From: an uncultured Helicobacteraceae bacterium
GTDB lineage: Bacteria > Campylobacterota > Campylobacteria > Campylobacterales > Helicobacteraceae
Direction of reading: 5' to 3'
DNA: 64,000 nucleotides
NCBI GenBank assembly: GCA_944323885.1
Contig: CALUUD010000001.1
Span: 496,001 to 560,000 of the forward strand
Both the position numbers and the translations under genes were made by a program. The notes under the pieces were generated by a model that had not been told where the DNA came from, did no database searches, and saw only the letters and a program-made list of their open reading frames with translations. Below are positions 18,441-29,273 of the stretch, piece after piece (positions within the stretch are counted from its first letter, which is position 1; every line of letters begins with the position of its first letter).

Positions 18441-20087
18441 TTATTTTATATTTCTTATTTCCCCATCTTTGATTTCTATTACCCTATCTGCCAATTCTAT
18501 AGTGCTTGGCCTATGAGCTATAATAATAATAATTTTATCTTTTCTTATTAAATCTATTGTCTTTTTTATAGAATCTTCAGTATTTTTATCAAGAGCGCTT
18601 GTGGCTTCATCAAATATTAGTACTTGAGGATTTCTGTATATAGCTCTTGCAATGGCTATTCTTTGTCTTTGCCCACCACTTAAATTTGCGCCATATTCAT
18701 CAAGTTTAGTATATATTCCATTTGGTAATTGTTCTACAAAATCATATGCAAAACTTTGTTTTAGGGCATCAATAACTCTATTTTCATCTATTTCTTGTCC
18801 ATAGGCTACATTTGCTGCGATACTATCATTAAATATAAAAATTCTTTGTGTAACTATAGCTATACTATCACATATACTTTTTTGAGAGTATTTATCTATA
18901 GAAATATTATTAATTATGACACTTCCTTTAGTTGGGATATATAACCTTAATATAAGATTTACAATAGAACTTTTTCCACTTCCACTTTTTCCCTTTAGTG
19001 CTATTATTTCATTTCTGTAAAAATCTAAATTAATATTTTTTAATGCTTGAATATTATCGTAGTTTAGATATACATTTTTGAATTGAATCTTTTCTATGAC
19101 TTTATCTATTTTTATACTCCCATCTTTTATCTTTGGCTCTCTATGTAGTATCTCTATAATCCTATTACCAGCTGCAATGGCACCTTGCATCCCAGCATAT
19201 ATTGCTGTTAGTCTTTTAAGCGGAGTATATGTCATAAAAAGTGCTGTCATAAATGAAAAAAAATCACCTGTTGTCATTCTTTCATTTATTACTTCATTTC
19301 CTCCAATATATATTACAATTGCAATAATAATTGCTCCTAAAAATTCCATAAGAGGCGTAATTAGTTGATTTTGTTGAACAACTTTCATATTGATTTTAAA
19401 AAATTTTAAATTTGCTTCTTTAAAGTATTTGAGTTCTATTTTTTCATTATTGCTTGATTTGATTAATTCTGCGTTATTAAATATTTCATTAAGCTTTGAT
19501 GTAATATCTGAATTTTGTTCCATTGAATCTTTAGAACGTTTTTTAATTTTTTTAGAAATAATGTTTATAGGCAACATTGAAAGTGCCATTATAATAATAC
19601 CAATTAATGCTAATTTAGGACTTTGATATATAACCACCACCATTAATGCAACAAAGGTGATACTTTCTCTTGCCAAATCCCCAATATAAATTGATACAGC
19701 ATTTTTAATAGCTTCTATATCATTTGTAACTCTTGCTATTAACTCACCATTCCTTGCTTTATTAAAAAAATCAATTTCAAGTTTTAAGATATGTTCAAGT
19801 AGTTTATTTCGTATTTGTCTTACTATATCATGCCCTATGTAATTCATGAGATATGATTGTATATACATTCCACCACTTTTCCCAAGATATGCTACTATAA
19901 TTATAATTGGTAATACTATTAACATAAATGAATTTTTTGCATAAAATACTTGATCAAGGACTGGCTTTACAAGATATGCAATAAGAGATGTGCAAAGTGC
20001 AGTTATAATTCCAGCTAGCATTGCTATTATAAATCTATTTTTATGTTGTTTTATATATGGTAAGAATTCTAAAAATAAATTTTTCAT
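18441..20087 (-). CDS. MsbA-like ABC exporter (fused membrane and ATPase domains)
   Basis: A 548-residue half transporter. Residues 1-310 hold six membrane helices. The ATPase domain has Walker A GKSGSGKSS, the signature LSGGQRQR, Walker B QVLIFDEATSALD and the switch histidine in IIAHRPST. The closest well-known relative is the lipid A flippase MsbA; multidrug exporters share the layout, and Helicobacter has more than one such gene. No second half transporter is nearby, consistent with a homodimer. Confidence 0.88.
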   Translation of the reverse strand: MKNLFLEFLPYIKQHKNRFIIAMLAGIITALCTSLIAYLVKPVLDQVFYAKNSFMLIVLPIIIIVAYLGKSGGMYIQSYLMNYIGHDIVRQIRNKLLEHILKLEIDFFNKARNGELIARVTNDIEAIKNAVSIYIGDLARESITFVALMVVVIYQSPKLALIGIIIMALSMLPINIISKKIKKRSKDSMEQNSDITSKLNEIFNNAELIKSSNNEKIELKYFKEANLKFFKINMKVVQQNQLITPLMEFLGAIIIAIVIYIGGNEVINERMTTGDFFSFMTALFMTYTPLKRLTAIYAGMQGAIAAGNRIIEILHREPKIKDGSIKIDKVIEKIQFKNVYLNYDNIQALKNINLDFYRNEIIALKGKSGSGKSSIVNLILRLYIPTKGSVIINNISIDKYSQKSICDSIAIVTQRIFIFNDSIAANVAYGQEIDENRVIDALKQSFAYDFVEQLPNGIYTKLDEYGANLSGGQRQRIAIARAIYRNPQVLIFDEATSALDKNTEDSIKKTIDLIRKDKIIIIIAHRPSTIELADRVIEIKDGEIRNIK

Positions 20088-20176
20088 AGTTGCTATTATA
20101 TTAAATTAAATATTATTTATTGGTGTATTTAAATAAAATATTATTAAAATACGTCCAAAATGTTGGAGTATTTACT

Positions 20177-20932
20177 TTGCAAAAAAAGATAGAAAAAATA
20201 GAGGAATTTCTATATAGAGAAACTAAGAAAAGAGGCTTTAACAGTGTTGTTTTTGGTCTTAGTGGTGGTATAGATAGTGCTGTTGTTGGTTATTTTTGTA
20301 ATAAGATATTTAAAGATAATGCAAGAGCTTTTATTATGCCATCAAATTATTCTAATCCTAAAAATACACAAGATGCTATAAGATTTGCTCAATCAATAGG
20401 ACTTTATTATGAAGTGATTAATATTGGAAAAATGCAAGATACCTTTATTGATATGATGCAGCTTTCAAATGATTCTTCTAATTTACATAGGATAGGTAAT
20501 TTTTGTGCCCGAATTAGAATGTCACTTTTATATGATAAGTCATTTATGCATCAATCAATCGTTGTTGGTACTAGCAATAAGAGTGAATTAATGCTTGGTT
20601 ATGGGACTTTGTATGGTGACTTGGCTTATGCTATTAATCCAATAGGTAATATCTATAAAACCGAAATTTTTGAAATAGCAAAGAAAATTGGCATACCTTG
20701 GTATATTGTCAATAAAAAACCATCTGCAGATCTATTTAAAGGTCAGAGTGATGAGGCTGATTTAGGGTATTCATATACAATGATTGATAAATTACTAAAA
20801 CAGATAGATAATGGTTTAAATAAAAAACAATTAATAGAAAATGGATTTGAAAGAGAATTTGTAAAATCTATTAAAAATAGAATTAAAAATAATAAATTTA
20901 AAAGTAAAACTCCAAAGATAGCAAAGGTGTAA
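20177..20932 (+). CDS. nadE: NAD synthetase (ammonia-dependent)
   Basis: Converts nicotinate adenine dinucleotide to NAD with ATP and ammonia. There is no amidotransferase domain. The P-loop is FGLSGGIDSAVVGY near residues 28-41, and the conserved GTSNKSELMLGYGT and KKPSADLFKGQSDE segments follow. The start is most likely TTG at 20177, with GGAG eight bases before it (251 residues, family about 260); the open frame extends back to 20120 without a good site. lpxK follows after one base, as in H. pylori. Confidence 0.95.
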   Translation: MQKKIEKIEEFLYRETKKRGFNSVVFGLSGGIDSAVVGYFCNKIFKDNARAFIMPSNYSNPKNTQDAIRFAQSIGLYYEVINIGKMQDTFIDMMQLSNDSSNLHRIGNFCARIRMSLLYDKSFMHQSIVVGTSNKSELMLGYGTLYGDLAYAINPIGNIYKTEIFEIAKKIGIPWYIVNKKPSADLFKGQSDEADLGYSYTMIDKLLKQIDNGLNKKQLIENGFEREFVKSIKNRIKNNKFKSKTPKIAKV

Positions 20933-20933
20933 A

Positions 20934-21836
20934 ATGAGGTTTATTGATAGTTATTTTTATAAACCTAATATTTATCAGAAATGTTTGAGTATCTTATTGC
21001 TTCCTATTTCTATTTTGTATTTTATTGCGGCTACAATAAGGCGTAAATGTCAAATATATATTGATTTTAACATACCAATTATAAGTATTGGGAATCTTAT
21101 AGCAGGTGGTAGTGGAAAAACTCCTGTACTACAGGAATTAGCAAAAAAATATGAAAATGTAGCAATTGTATCTAGAGGTTATAAAAGAAAAAGTAAAGGT
21201 TTGCTTGTTGTTAGTCATAATGGTGTGATACAGGCAACTCAAGAAGAAAGTGGAGATGAAGCATATATGCTTGCATCAAGTCTCCCTAATGCAAGTGTTA
21301 TAGTTTGTAAAAATAGAAAACTTGGAATCTTAAAGGCTAAGGAATTTGGTGTAAAAGCTGTTTTTTTAGATGATGGATTTAGATTTAATTTTAAAAAGTT
21401 AAATATTATATTAGTTCCACAGCTTAAACCTTACTTTAAATTTACAATTCCAAGTGGTATTTATAGAGAAAATCCATTTTATAGTAATCCAGGAGATATG
21501 TTTTTAAATGAGGGTATTGATTATAAAAGAGAAGTTACCATTGAAAATCCTACTCAAAGAATGCTTCTTGTAACAGCGATAGCAAATCCATCGAGATTGG
21601 ATAAATTCCTACCATCTAATATTGTTGGTAAAATAACTTTAAATGATCATTCCAATTTTAATTTAAGCTCTATAAAAGAGAAGTATAACCAATGTGGTGC
21701 TACTTCATTGCTTGTAACAAAAAAAGATTTAGTAAAACTTTCAGAATGTGATTTGCCAACTAGTGTATTAATGCTTAGAATAAATATTAATCATAGTATT
21801 GAGTATAAGGTAAGAGAATACATAGAATCTTTCTAG
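20934..21836 (+). CDS. lpxK: Tetraacyldisaccharide 4'-kinase
   Basis: Phosphorylates the 4' position of the lipid A disaccharide at the inner membrane. The protein has 300 residues with a single N-terminal membrane anchor (about residues 14-33), the Walker A region NLIAGGSGKTPV, the VSRGYKRKSKG basic motif, and the LDDGFRFNF segment. It follows nadE by one base and its end overlaps the end of the convergent FUSC gene by four bases. Confidence 0.95.
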   Translation: MRFIDSYFYKPNIYQKCLSILLLPISILYFIAATIRRKCQIYIDFNIPIISIGNLIAGGSGKTPVLQELAKKYENVAIVSRGYKRKSKGLLVVSHNGVIQATQEESGDEAYMLASSLPNASVIVCKNRKLGILKAKEFGVKAVFLDDGFRFNFKKLNIILVPQLKPYFKFTIPSGIYRENPFYSNPGDMFLNEGIDYKREVTIENPTQRMLLVTAIANPSRLDKFLPSNIVGKITLNDHSNFNLSSIKEKYNQCGATSLLVTKKDLVKLSECDLPTSVLMLRININHSIEYKVREYIESF

Positions 21837-22903
21837 TCTATATTTTTAAATAATTTTCTTGCAAATATAGCAATTTTTATTCTAAATATTTTTGAATGCA
21901 AGAAGATCCCTCCAATAAAGCCAATCATGCTTCCTATGATTACATCTGTAATTCTAGCACTAACTAAAATGTCTGGTATATAGTTCATAAAACTACTTGC
22001 TTCCGCTAAATAAGTAGTATATGGTGTTATAAATATGATTGCTAGTGCATAATTTCTGACAATTAGGAACTCAATCATAAATACCAATATAAACATTAAT
22101 ATTGCAAATTCAAAATTATTAAATTGCACATTAAGTAGAGTATATGCAAATGCAGAACCTATTAATGTGCCAATTATTCTTTGTATTTGTTTTACCCATA
22201 TAGCTTTAAATGTTAGTCCTTGCATTATTACTGCACAACTTATGCCAACCCAATAACTTCTTTCTAAGTAAAAAAAGTCACCAATAAATACAGCAAAGCC
22301 AACAAATATACCAATAATAATTGGATCTATAATTATTATATCAAATCCAAGTTTTCCTGTTTTTTCTATTTTTTCTTCTAATATATTATTTTTAAGTATA
22401 TAAATTACAAGTATGCTATATAAAAATCCTGTTATATTAGCACTCATGGCACCTATTGCTACTAATCCTATTAACATTATAAAATCTTCTTTATTAAATG
22501 GTAGATTTGAACCTAAAATACACGCAAAAACAAAGAAAAAATATCCTGGAGCTCCCAAATTGTAATATCTTACTACTATGGCACTAATTATTGTAACTAT
22601 ACATATAATAATAGGTGTTAATATTGGAAAAAATTGTCCAACTAACCCAATTGTAAAACTAAGCCCTATCCCAAAACCACATCCCATAAGTACTATCATT
22701 CTATGATACATAGATGTATTTGGAATATATAAAAATATAGTTGTGCCTATTATGCATACAAGTCCTAGATCTTGTCGTCCAAAATATGTGCTTATTAATA
22801 ATACTATGGCAACATTCAATCCAGCAAAAAATGGCATTTGCCAAACACGATCAGTTTTATTTAAAGTTATTAGCTCTTTTATGTAATTTTTAAAATTATT
22901 CAT
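21833..22903 (-). CDS. FUSC-type inner-membrane protein (fusaric acid resistance-like)
   Basis: A 356-residue protein with about ten hydrophobic segments in two groups separated by a short hydrophilic linker near residue 175. The repeats and the WVGISCAVIMQG segment resemble FUSC_2/YccS-type or aromatic acid exporter membrane domains. The large cytoplasmic domain of YccS is missing, so this is a minimal form. Substrate unknown. No convincing ribosome site precedes its ATG. Confidence 0.65.
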   Translation of the reverse strand: MNNFKNYIKELITLNKTDRVWQMPFFAGLNVAIVLLISTYFGRQDLGLVCIIGTTIFLYIPNTSMYHRMIVLMGCGFGIGLSFTIGLVGQFFPILTPIIICIVTIISAIVVRYYNLGAPGYFFFVFACILGSNLPFNKEDFIMLIGLVAIGAMSANITGFLYSILVIYILKNNILEEKIEKTGKLGFDIIIIDPIIIGIFVGFAVFIGDFFYLERSYWVGISCAVIMQGLTFKAIWVKQIQRIIGTLIGSAFAYTLLNVQFNNFEFAILMFILVFMIEFLIVRNYALAIIFITPYTTYLAEASSFMNYIPDILVSARITDVIIGSMIGFIGGIFLHSKIFRIKIAIFARKLFKNID

Positions 22904-22930
22904 TATTTGATTGATAGAGAGTGTAGTATC

Positions 22931-22956
22931 TTTTAGAATCCATTTGGATTCTAAAA
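22931..22956. terminator. Palindrome of two inverted TAGAATC words, possible terminator
   Basis: A perfect 11-base inverted repeat (22931-22941 and 22946-22956) with a four-base loop lies between the flavoprotein stop and the FUSC start. Both arms carry the over-represented word. It is not followed by a T-run on the - strand, so it may terminate weakly or serve another role. Confidence 0.45.
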
Positions 22957-22960
22957 CTAT

Positions 22961-23557
22961 CTATTTTCTTGAAGAAGGTGTATCGTGAACTATAGTAATT
23001 GTGCCTTTAATATCACTTAGTATGGCACACGCAGCTTCAGATGCACTACCCATAGCAGTTGTTACCATGGATGTAACACCAGATGCAGTTCCTGCTACAT
23101 AAATCCCTTCTTTAACTTCTTGCCTCCCTTTATATTCTAGGCGAATTTTATTTGGTTTATTCATTAGATTATGAGGCTTTATTATATCTCCTAATCCTTG
23201 AATATCAAAACTGCTTGCACCTGTTGCAAGAATAATATAGTCAGATTCAAACTCTATATTTTCACCTTTTGCAATAAATGCACCTTTACTACCATCAATT
23301 TTTGTTATTTTTCCACTTATATAGTTAACCTTTAGTAGTGAATTTATTTGATCTAGAGTTTTTTCTATTATTTCTTTGCCTGTAATTCCACTTGGAAATA
23401 ATGGAGAATTATAGATTGCAACAGCATTTAAGTCAGGTTTGCCATCATCAATTATATTAATATCAAAGTCTAATTCATCATTTTTTGCAGATGCTAATAT
23501 TAATGCAGCAGTCAACCCTGCTATGCTTCCACCAATAATTGTAATTCTTTTTTTCAT
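22961..23557 (-). CDS. Small FAD-binding oxidoreductase-like protein
   Basis: A 198-residue protein with a dinucleotide-binding start (IIGGSIAGLTAALILAS), a central YIILATGASS motif, and a C-terminal IYVAGTASG motif, the three FAD-contact regions of the thioredoxin reductase group. The NADPH-binding domain that normally separates them is absent, as is a redox CxxC. It is therefore an FAD-only or degenerate relative. It lies 21 bases after nifU and follows it on the same strand, so a link to Fe-S cluster assembly, for instance as an electron carrier, is suggested by position only. Confidence 0.75.
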   Translation of the reverse strand: MKKRITIIGGSIAGLTAALILASAKNDELDFDINIIDDGKPDLNAVAIYNSPLFPSGITGKEIIEKTLDQINSLLKVNYISGKITKIDGSKGAFIAKGENIEFESDYIILATGASSFDIQGLGDIIKPHNLMNKPNKIRLEYKGRQEVKEGIYVAGTASGVTSMVTTAMGSASEAACAILSDIKGTITIVHDTPSSRK

Positions 23558-23578
23558 AATAATTCCTTGTTTTAAAAT

Positions 23579-24559
23579 TTATATAGGTAAAACCCTAATA
23601 TTTTCTGCTAATTTTTCTTGTAATACAGATTCTATTGCAAATAAAGTTCCGCTATATCCACTTGCGCAGCCATTGCAAGCACCTAAATATCGTATATATA
23701 CATCTATATAATTATCGCTTGTTTCTTTTATATCAATAATTTCCATATTTCCACCATCCATCATAAGCATAGGACGAATATTTTCATCAATAATTTTATC
23801 AATTGCTTTTACTTTTTGAACAGTCGTCATTTCTGTAAAGTTTATTTCACCATTTTGGGCTTTATCTGCTGTTTGTCTTGTTTTTTCTGCTTCCATTTCT
23901 GCTCTTGTGTCTCTTAGAATATCAACAAGATAATATTCTCTTTCTTCATGACCACCAGGTTTTATACAGCTTTTACAAAATGCTCCTGCTTTTGTGTAAT
24001 TTGTTATTTCTTCAACTGTTGTTAAATTATTTAGTCTAATTACTTCTTTTATTGTTCCAAGGCTTACTCTAGCACATTCACATACTATTATTTCATTTTC
24101 AAAATCATTTGGATCTTTCCCTAAATACATACCTGCAGCCTGTTTAATAACATCATATGCCATAACAGAACAGTGCATTTTTTGTCCTGGAACTGCTGGA
24201 GTATCTGGATTGTCTCTTAGAGCAGATTCTACATCAAGATTTGTTATCTTTACTGCTTCTTGGACTTTTTTTCCAAGACATAATTCAACCATCATGTCAG
24301 AACTAGCAATTGCAGTGCCGCAACCAAAACTTTTAAATTTAGCATCTATGATAACATCATTACTATCAACCAACCAATATAGTCTTACAGCATCACCACA
24401 AGATTCTGCTCCATGATCTGCAATAATAAGCTTAGCTCCTTTTGCATCAGCTTGCTCTTGTGTTATTACTCCAAGATGAGTTGGATTATCCATTCTTTGT
24501 CTAACTTTTTGTGAATATGCATCCCACAATGAACCACCAATTAATGTATCTTTACCCAT
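23579..24559 (-). CDS. nifU: Fe-S cluster scaffold NifU (three-domain)
   Basis: A 326-residue scaffold on which clusters are built with sulfur from NifS. The IscU-like domain has C54, C80 and C130; the central permanent [2Fe-2S] domain has C160, C162, C195 and C198; the C-terminal Nfu domain has C295 and C298 (GACNGCASG). All cluster ligands are intact. Full-length NifU with NifS is the sole general Fe-S assembly system in Helicobacter. AGGA precedes the ATG. It is downstream of nifS in one operon. Confidence 0.97.
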   Translation of the reverse strand: MGKDTLIGGSLWDAYSQKVRQRMDNPTHLGVITQEQADAKGAKLIIADHGAESCGDAVRLYWLVDSNDVIIDAKFKSFGCGTAIASSDMMVELCLGKKVQEAVKITNLDVESALRDNPDTPAVPGQKMHCSVMAYDVIKQAAGMYLGKDPNDFENEIIVCECARVSLGTIKEVIRLNNLTTVEEITNYTKAGAFCKSCIKPGGHEEREYYLVDILRDTRAEMEAEKTRQTADKAQNGEINFTEMTTVQKVKAIDKIIDENIRPMLMMDGGNMEIIDIKETSDNYIDVYIRYLGACNGCASGYSGTLFAIESVLQEKLAENIRVLPI

Positions 24560-24592
24560 TTTTTATTCCTCATAAATTAAACTTTAAATCAA

Positions 24593-25759
<1,167 letters not shown>

Positions 25760-25798
25760 TTATTTTCTCCTTAGCTATTTGTTAAAAATACATTTAAT

Positions 25799-25813
25799 TA
25801 ATAAAAATTATTG
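25799..25813. promoter_or_regulatory. Weak Fur-box-like sequence in the nifS leader
   Basis: Fifteen bases matching 13 of 15 positions of the recalled H. pylori Fur consensus TAATAATnATTATTA lie just downstream of the predicted nifS transcription start. In so AT-rich a genome chance matches are common, so this is tentative. Confidence 0.2.
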
Positions 25814-25824
25814 TTTAGGGCTCG

Positions 25825-25830
25825 ATTATA
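25825..25830 (-). promoter_or_regulatory. Candidate -10 box for nifS-nifU
   Basis: TATAAT on the - strand, about 72 bases upstream of the nifS ATG, in the only sizeable gap between nifS and fliI. Confidence 0.5.
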
Positions 25831-25879
25831 CCTTTTAAAGTAAAAAAATATTATTAACATCTTTAATTTTGTTTGAAAA

Positions 25880-27181
25880 TTATTGAAAAATTGCGTTGAG
25901 TTTTGAGTAAATTTCATCAAATTCTAATTGTTCTTGGGAATCTTGTTGCAAAAATTTTTCTAGTTTATCTTTTTTATTTAATGCTTCGTCTAACTCTTTA
26001 TCACTTCCTCGCTGATATGAACCAATTCTTACTAAAATTTCATTTTCTTTCAATATAGAATATGTTTTTCTAAATTTTATAGCATTTTCTTTATGCTTTT
26101 TATCAATGATATCATTCATTATACGAGATGCAGATGATAGTATATTTATTGGTGGATATATTCCAAATTCACTTAATTCTCTACTTAATACTATGTGCCC
26201 ATCAAGAATACTTCTACTTTGATCGGCTATTGGATCATTTAAATCATCTCCTTCAACAAGTACTGTAAAAAATGCAGTTATTGAACCTTTGTCTTCTTCT
26301 TTACCTACTCTTTCCATTAGTTGTGGTAGTAAACTTAAAGATGATGGAGGATATCCTTTTGATGTTGGTGGTTCTCCAAGTGATAATCCTATTTCTCTTT
26401 GTGCCATTGCAAATCTTGTTACAGAATCCATTACAAATAAAACATCTTTTCCTTTGTTTTTGAAATATTCAGCAATAGATATAGCACTAAATGCACCATA
26501 TTTTCTCATAAGAGGAGAATCATCACTAGTTGCAACTACTATAATAGTATTTGTTAAATCATTGCCAAGATTTTTTATGATAAATTCAGGAACTTCTCTA
26601 CCTCTTTCACCAATTAAAGCTATTACCTTAACATCAGCTTTTGAACCTTTTACAATCATTCCAAGTAGTGTAGATTTGCCAACTCCACTTCCTGCAAATA
26701 TGCCTATTTTTTGCCCTTTACCGCAGGTTAATAGCCCATCAATACTTTTTATCCCAACGCTAAATCTCTCATCAATCAACCCGCGATTCATTGCTTTTAT
26801 AGGTTGATTTATTATTGGAATAAATGCATCTTTTTGAATCTCACCAAGATTGTCTATAGGATTTGCCATGGTATCTACAACTCTACCAAGCAATCCATCT
26901 CCAACACCTATTTTTAAACCTTTTTGGTTTATAAATACTTTATCACCTACTTTATAACCTTGTGTAGTTGTAAATGGTATAATTGAAAAAGATTCTATGT
27001 CTATTGCACTTACAATTCCTAAAATATCACCATCATTACCTTGTATATTAACTATATCTCCTATTGATGTATTTAGACCATTTGCTTTGATTGTGTTTGA
27101 ATATATATGCGTTATTTTGCCAAAATGCGGAGAAAGGTTAATCTTATTTTTCAATCTTGTTCTTATTTTATCTAAAGACAT
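25880..27181 (-). CDS. fliI: Flagellar export ATPase
   Basis: ATPase of the flagellar type III export apparatus, related to F1 beta. The 433-residue protein has Walker A FAGSGVGKSTL near residue 170, LIGERGREVPEF, Walker B VLFVMDSVTRFA, and the DQSRSILDGHIVLSREL segment typical of FliI. The start at 27181 has AGGG upstream. It is divergent from tig. No other flagellar structural gene is adjacent. Confidence 0.96.
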   Translation of the reverse strand: MSLDKIRTRLKNKINLSPHFGKITHIYSNTIKANGLNTSIGDIVNIQGNDGDILGIVSAIDIESFSIIPFTTTQGYKVGDKVFINQKGLKIGVGDGLLGRVVDTMANPIDNLGEIQKDAFIPIINQPIKAMNRGLIDERFSVGIKSIDGLLTCGKGQKIGIFAGSGVGKSTLLGMIVKGSKADVKVIALIGERGREVPEFIIKNLGNDLTNTIIVVATSDDSPLMRKYGAFSAISIAEYFKNKGKDVLFVMDSVTRFAMAQREIGLSLGEPPTSKGYPPSSLSLLPQLMERVGKEEDKGSITAFFTVLVEGDDLNDPIADQSRSILDGHIVLSRELSEFGIYPPINILSSASRIMNDIIDKKHKENAIKFRKTYSILKENEILVRIGSYQRGSDKELDEALNKKDKLEKFLQQDSQEQLEFDEIYSKLNAIFQ

Positions 27182-27271
27182 TTAATACCCTGTAATGTTA
27201 TTAATAGATATTGTATGTTTTTTTGTTAAAATACATACTTAAATTTTTAGCCTTTGAGTAAGGAAACAATA

Positions 27272-28567
27272 ATGAGTGTAAAGTTAATAAATGATGCAAA
27301 TATTTTGTTAAATGCTTTAATAAGAGAGGAGCAATTAGATCAAAAGAAGAAAATGATTGCACAAAATATAAGTAAGAATATAAAGATAGATGGTTTTAGA
27401 AAAGGTAAGGTTCCATTAAATATTATTGAAAATAGATTTAAAGATAAGATTGAACAAGATAGCCAAAATGAAGCTTTAAATGATTTGATTAGGGAATCAT
27501 TGAAAGAATTAAATATAGAATTAGAAAGAATAATTGGGAATCCTTTGATATCTAAATTTCAAAAAATTGGTAATGATATTGAAGTTGAAGCAAAGATTGG
27601 TATTTTCCCAAATGTAGAGTTAAAAGATTATGAAAAATTAATTCCTATTGTTGAATTAAATGATATTAGTGATGATGATGTGGATTCTAGGATAAAAGAT
27701 TTAGCCAAATCTAATGGAGAATTAGTTGAAATTTCTAAAGAAAAAGGATTGGAATCTGGTGATATTGCAAATATAGATTTTGAAGGATTTCTAGATGAGA
27801 CGCCATTTGATGGTGGTAAAGCAGATAATTATGATCTAGAGATTGGTTCAAATAGTTTTATTGAGGGATTTGAAAGTCAATTAATTGGTATGCAAAAAGG
27901 TGATACAAAAGATATAAATGTCAGATTTCCAGATAATTACAATGCTACTCATTTAGCTGGTAGGGAGGTTAGGTTTAATGTTAAACTAAATACCATAAAA
28001 GAGAGAAAACCTGTCAATATAGATGATGATTTTGCAAAAAAGATGATCCCAAATAACAGTGAGGCAACTATAGATACATTGAAAGAGAATATAAAAACTC
28101 AACTTTATAATGAAAATAAAAGCAAAGCCATAAATGATTTAAAATCAAAATTAATAGAGAATCTTATAGGTGGTATTGAATTTGATTTACCAGATAATAT
28201 TGTTGAGCAAGAAATTGATGTAATTTTCAGAAATAGTTTACAAAGTATGGATAAAGATGAACTAAAAGAGCTTCAAAGCAATAAAGATAAAGCAAAAGAA
28301 AAAAGAGAATCATACAGAGAAGAGGCACAAAAAAGTGTAAAATTGACATTCATTATAGATACTTTTGCAAAAAAAGACAATGTATCAGTAAATGAAAATG
28401 AACTTTATCAAGTAATATATTATGAAGCTATGATGGTTGGTGCAAATCCAAAAGATGTAATTGAACGCTATGAAAGCAATAATATGATACCAGCATTAAA
28501 AATGACTATTTTAGAAAATAAAATTTTAAATAATTTATTAGAATCTACTATTAAAAAAGATAATTAA
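27272..28567 (+). CDS. tig: Trigger factor (ribosome-associated chaperone and prolyl isomerase)
   Basis: Binds nascent chains at the ribosome exit. The 431-residue protein has the ribosome-binding signature FRKGKVPL near residues 44-51, an FKBP domain (about 150-235, GDIANIDFEG to VRFNVKL), and a helical C-terminal chaperone domain. I use the ATG at 27272 with AGGA seven bases upstream rather than the TTG at 27254. clpP, the GGDEF-like gene and def follow; the tig-clpP-def order is also known in H. pylori. Confidence 0.96.
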   Translation: MSVKLINDANILLNALIREEQLDQKKKMIAQNISKNIKIDGFRKGKVPLNIIENRFKDKIEQDSQNEALNDLIRESLKELNIELERIIGNPLISKFQKIGNDIEVEAKIGIFPNVELKDYEKLIPIVELNDISDDDVDSRIKDLAKSNGELVEISKEKGLESGDIANIDFEGFLDETPFDGGKADNYDLEIGSNSFIEGFESQLIGMQKGDTKDINVRFPDNYNATHLAGREVRFNVKLNTIKERKPVNIDDDFAKKMIPNNSEATIDTLKENIKTQLYNENKSKAINDLKSKLIENLIGGIEFDLPDNIVEQEIDVIFRNSLQSMDKDELKELQSNKDKAKEKRESYREEAQKSVKLTFIIDTFAKKDNVSVNENELYQVIYYEAMMVGANPKDVIERYESNNMIPALKMTILENKILNNLLESTIKKDN

Positions 28568-28611
28568 TGTTTATATGTTTGATGAAGTATTAGATGGATA
28601 GTGTATTAGTA

Positions 28612-28631
28612 GCCTTTAAAATCTTAAAGCC
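28612..28631 (+). terminator. Weak hairpin after tig
   Basis: An imperfect eight-base stem with a four-base loop and one C-C mismatch, followed by a T-rich stretch. It may partly end tig transcripts ahead of clpP; a TATAGT at 28642-28647 could be a clpP -10 box. Confidence 0.35.
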
Positions 28632-28676
28632 TATTTATTTTTATAGTATTTAAATAAATATTTGCAAGGTGTTTTT

Positions 28677-29264
28677 ATGAATTATATTCCTTATGTTATT
28701 GAAAAAACAAGCCGAGGTGAGAGAAGTTATGATATTTATTCAAGGCTATTGAAAGATAGAGTTGTTATTTTAAGTGGTGAGATTGATGATAATATTGCCT
28801 CATCAATAGTGGCACAATTATTATTTTTGGAAGCAGAGGATCCTCAAAAAGATATTTTTATTTATATAAATTCTCCTGGTGGAGCTGTTACAAGTGGTTT
28901 TAGTATTTATGATACTATGAATTATATAAAGCCTGATATTTCTACAATTTGTATAGGACAAGCTGCATCTATGGGTGCTTTTTTGTTAAGTAGTGGCACA
29001 AAAGGTAAAAGATATGCTTTACCTAATGCAAGGATAATGATACATCAGCCATTAGGTGGTGCAAGAGGTCAAGCAAGTGATATAGAGATCCAGGCAAAAG
29101 AAATTTTATATATCAAAAAGAGCTTAAATGAGATAATGGCTAAAAATACATCACAAAGTATAAAAAAGATAGCATTAGATACAGATAGAGATTTTTTTAT
29201 GAGTGCTAAAGAAGCTAGAGAATATGGTATTATTGATAATATATTAGATAAGAGTCTAAAATAA
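28677..29264 (+). CDS. clpP: ATP-dependent Clp protease proteolytic subunit
   Basis: Serine peptidase core of the ClpXP/ClpAP machine. The 195-residue protein has S98 in GQAASMGAF and H123 in MIHQPLGG, plus the aspartate in DTDRDFFMS, completing the triad. The ATG at 28677 has AAGG seven bases upstream; the TTG at 28662 is in frame but less likely. It lies between tig and the GGDEF-like gene. Confidence 0.97.
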   Translation: MNYIPYVIEKTSRGERSYDIYSRLLKDRVVILSGEIDDNIASSIVAQLLFLEAEDPQKDIFIYINSPGGAVTSGFSIYDTMNYIKPDISTICIGQAASMGAFLLSSGTKGKRYALPNARIMIHQPLGGARGQASDIEIQAKEILYIKKSLNEIMAKNTSQSIKKIALDTDRDFFMSAKEAREYGIIDNILDKSLK

Positions 29265-29273
29265 GGGATAAAA

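Noticed and set aside
26289-26807. 172-residue + strand frame
   Set aside because: Lies wholly antisense to fliI, whose motifs are intact; composition mirrors the complement.
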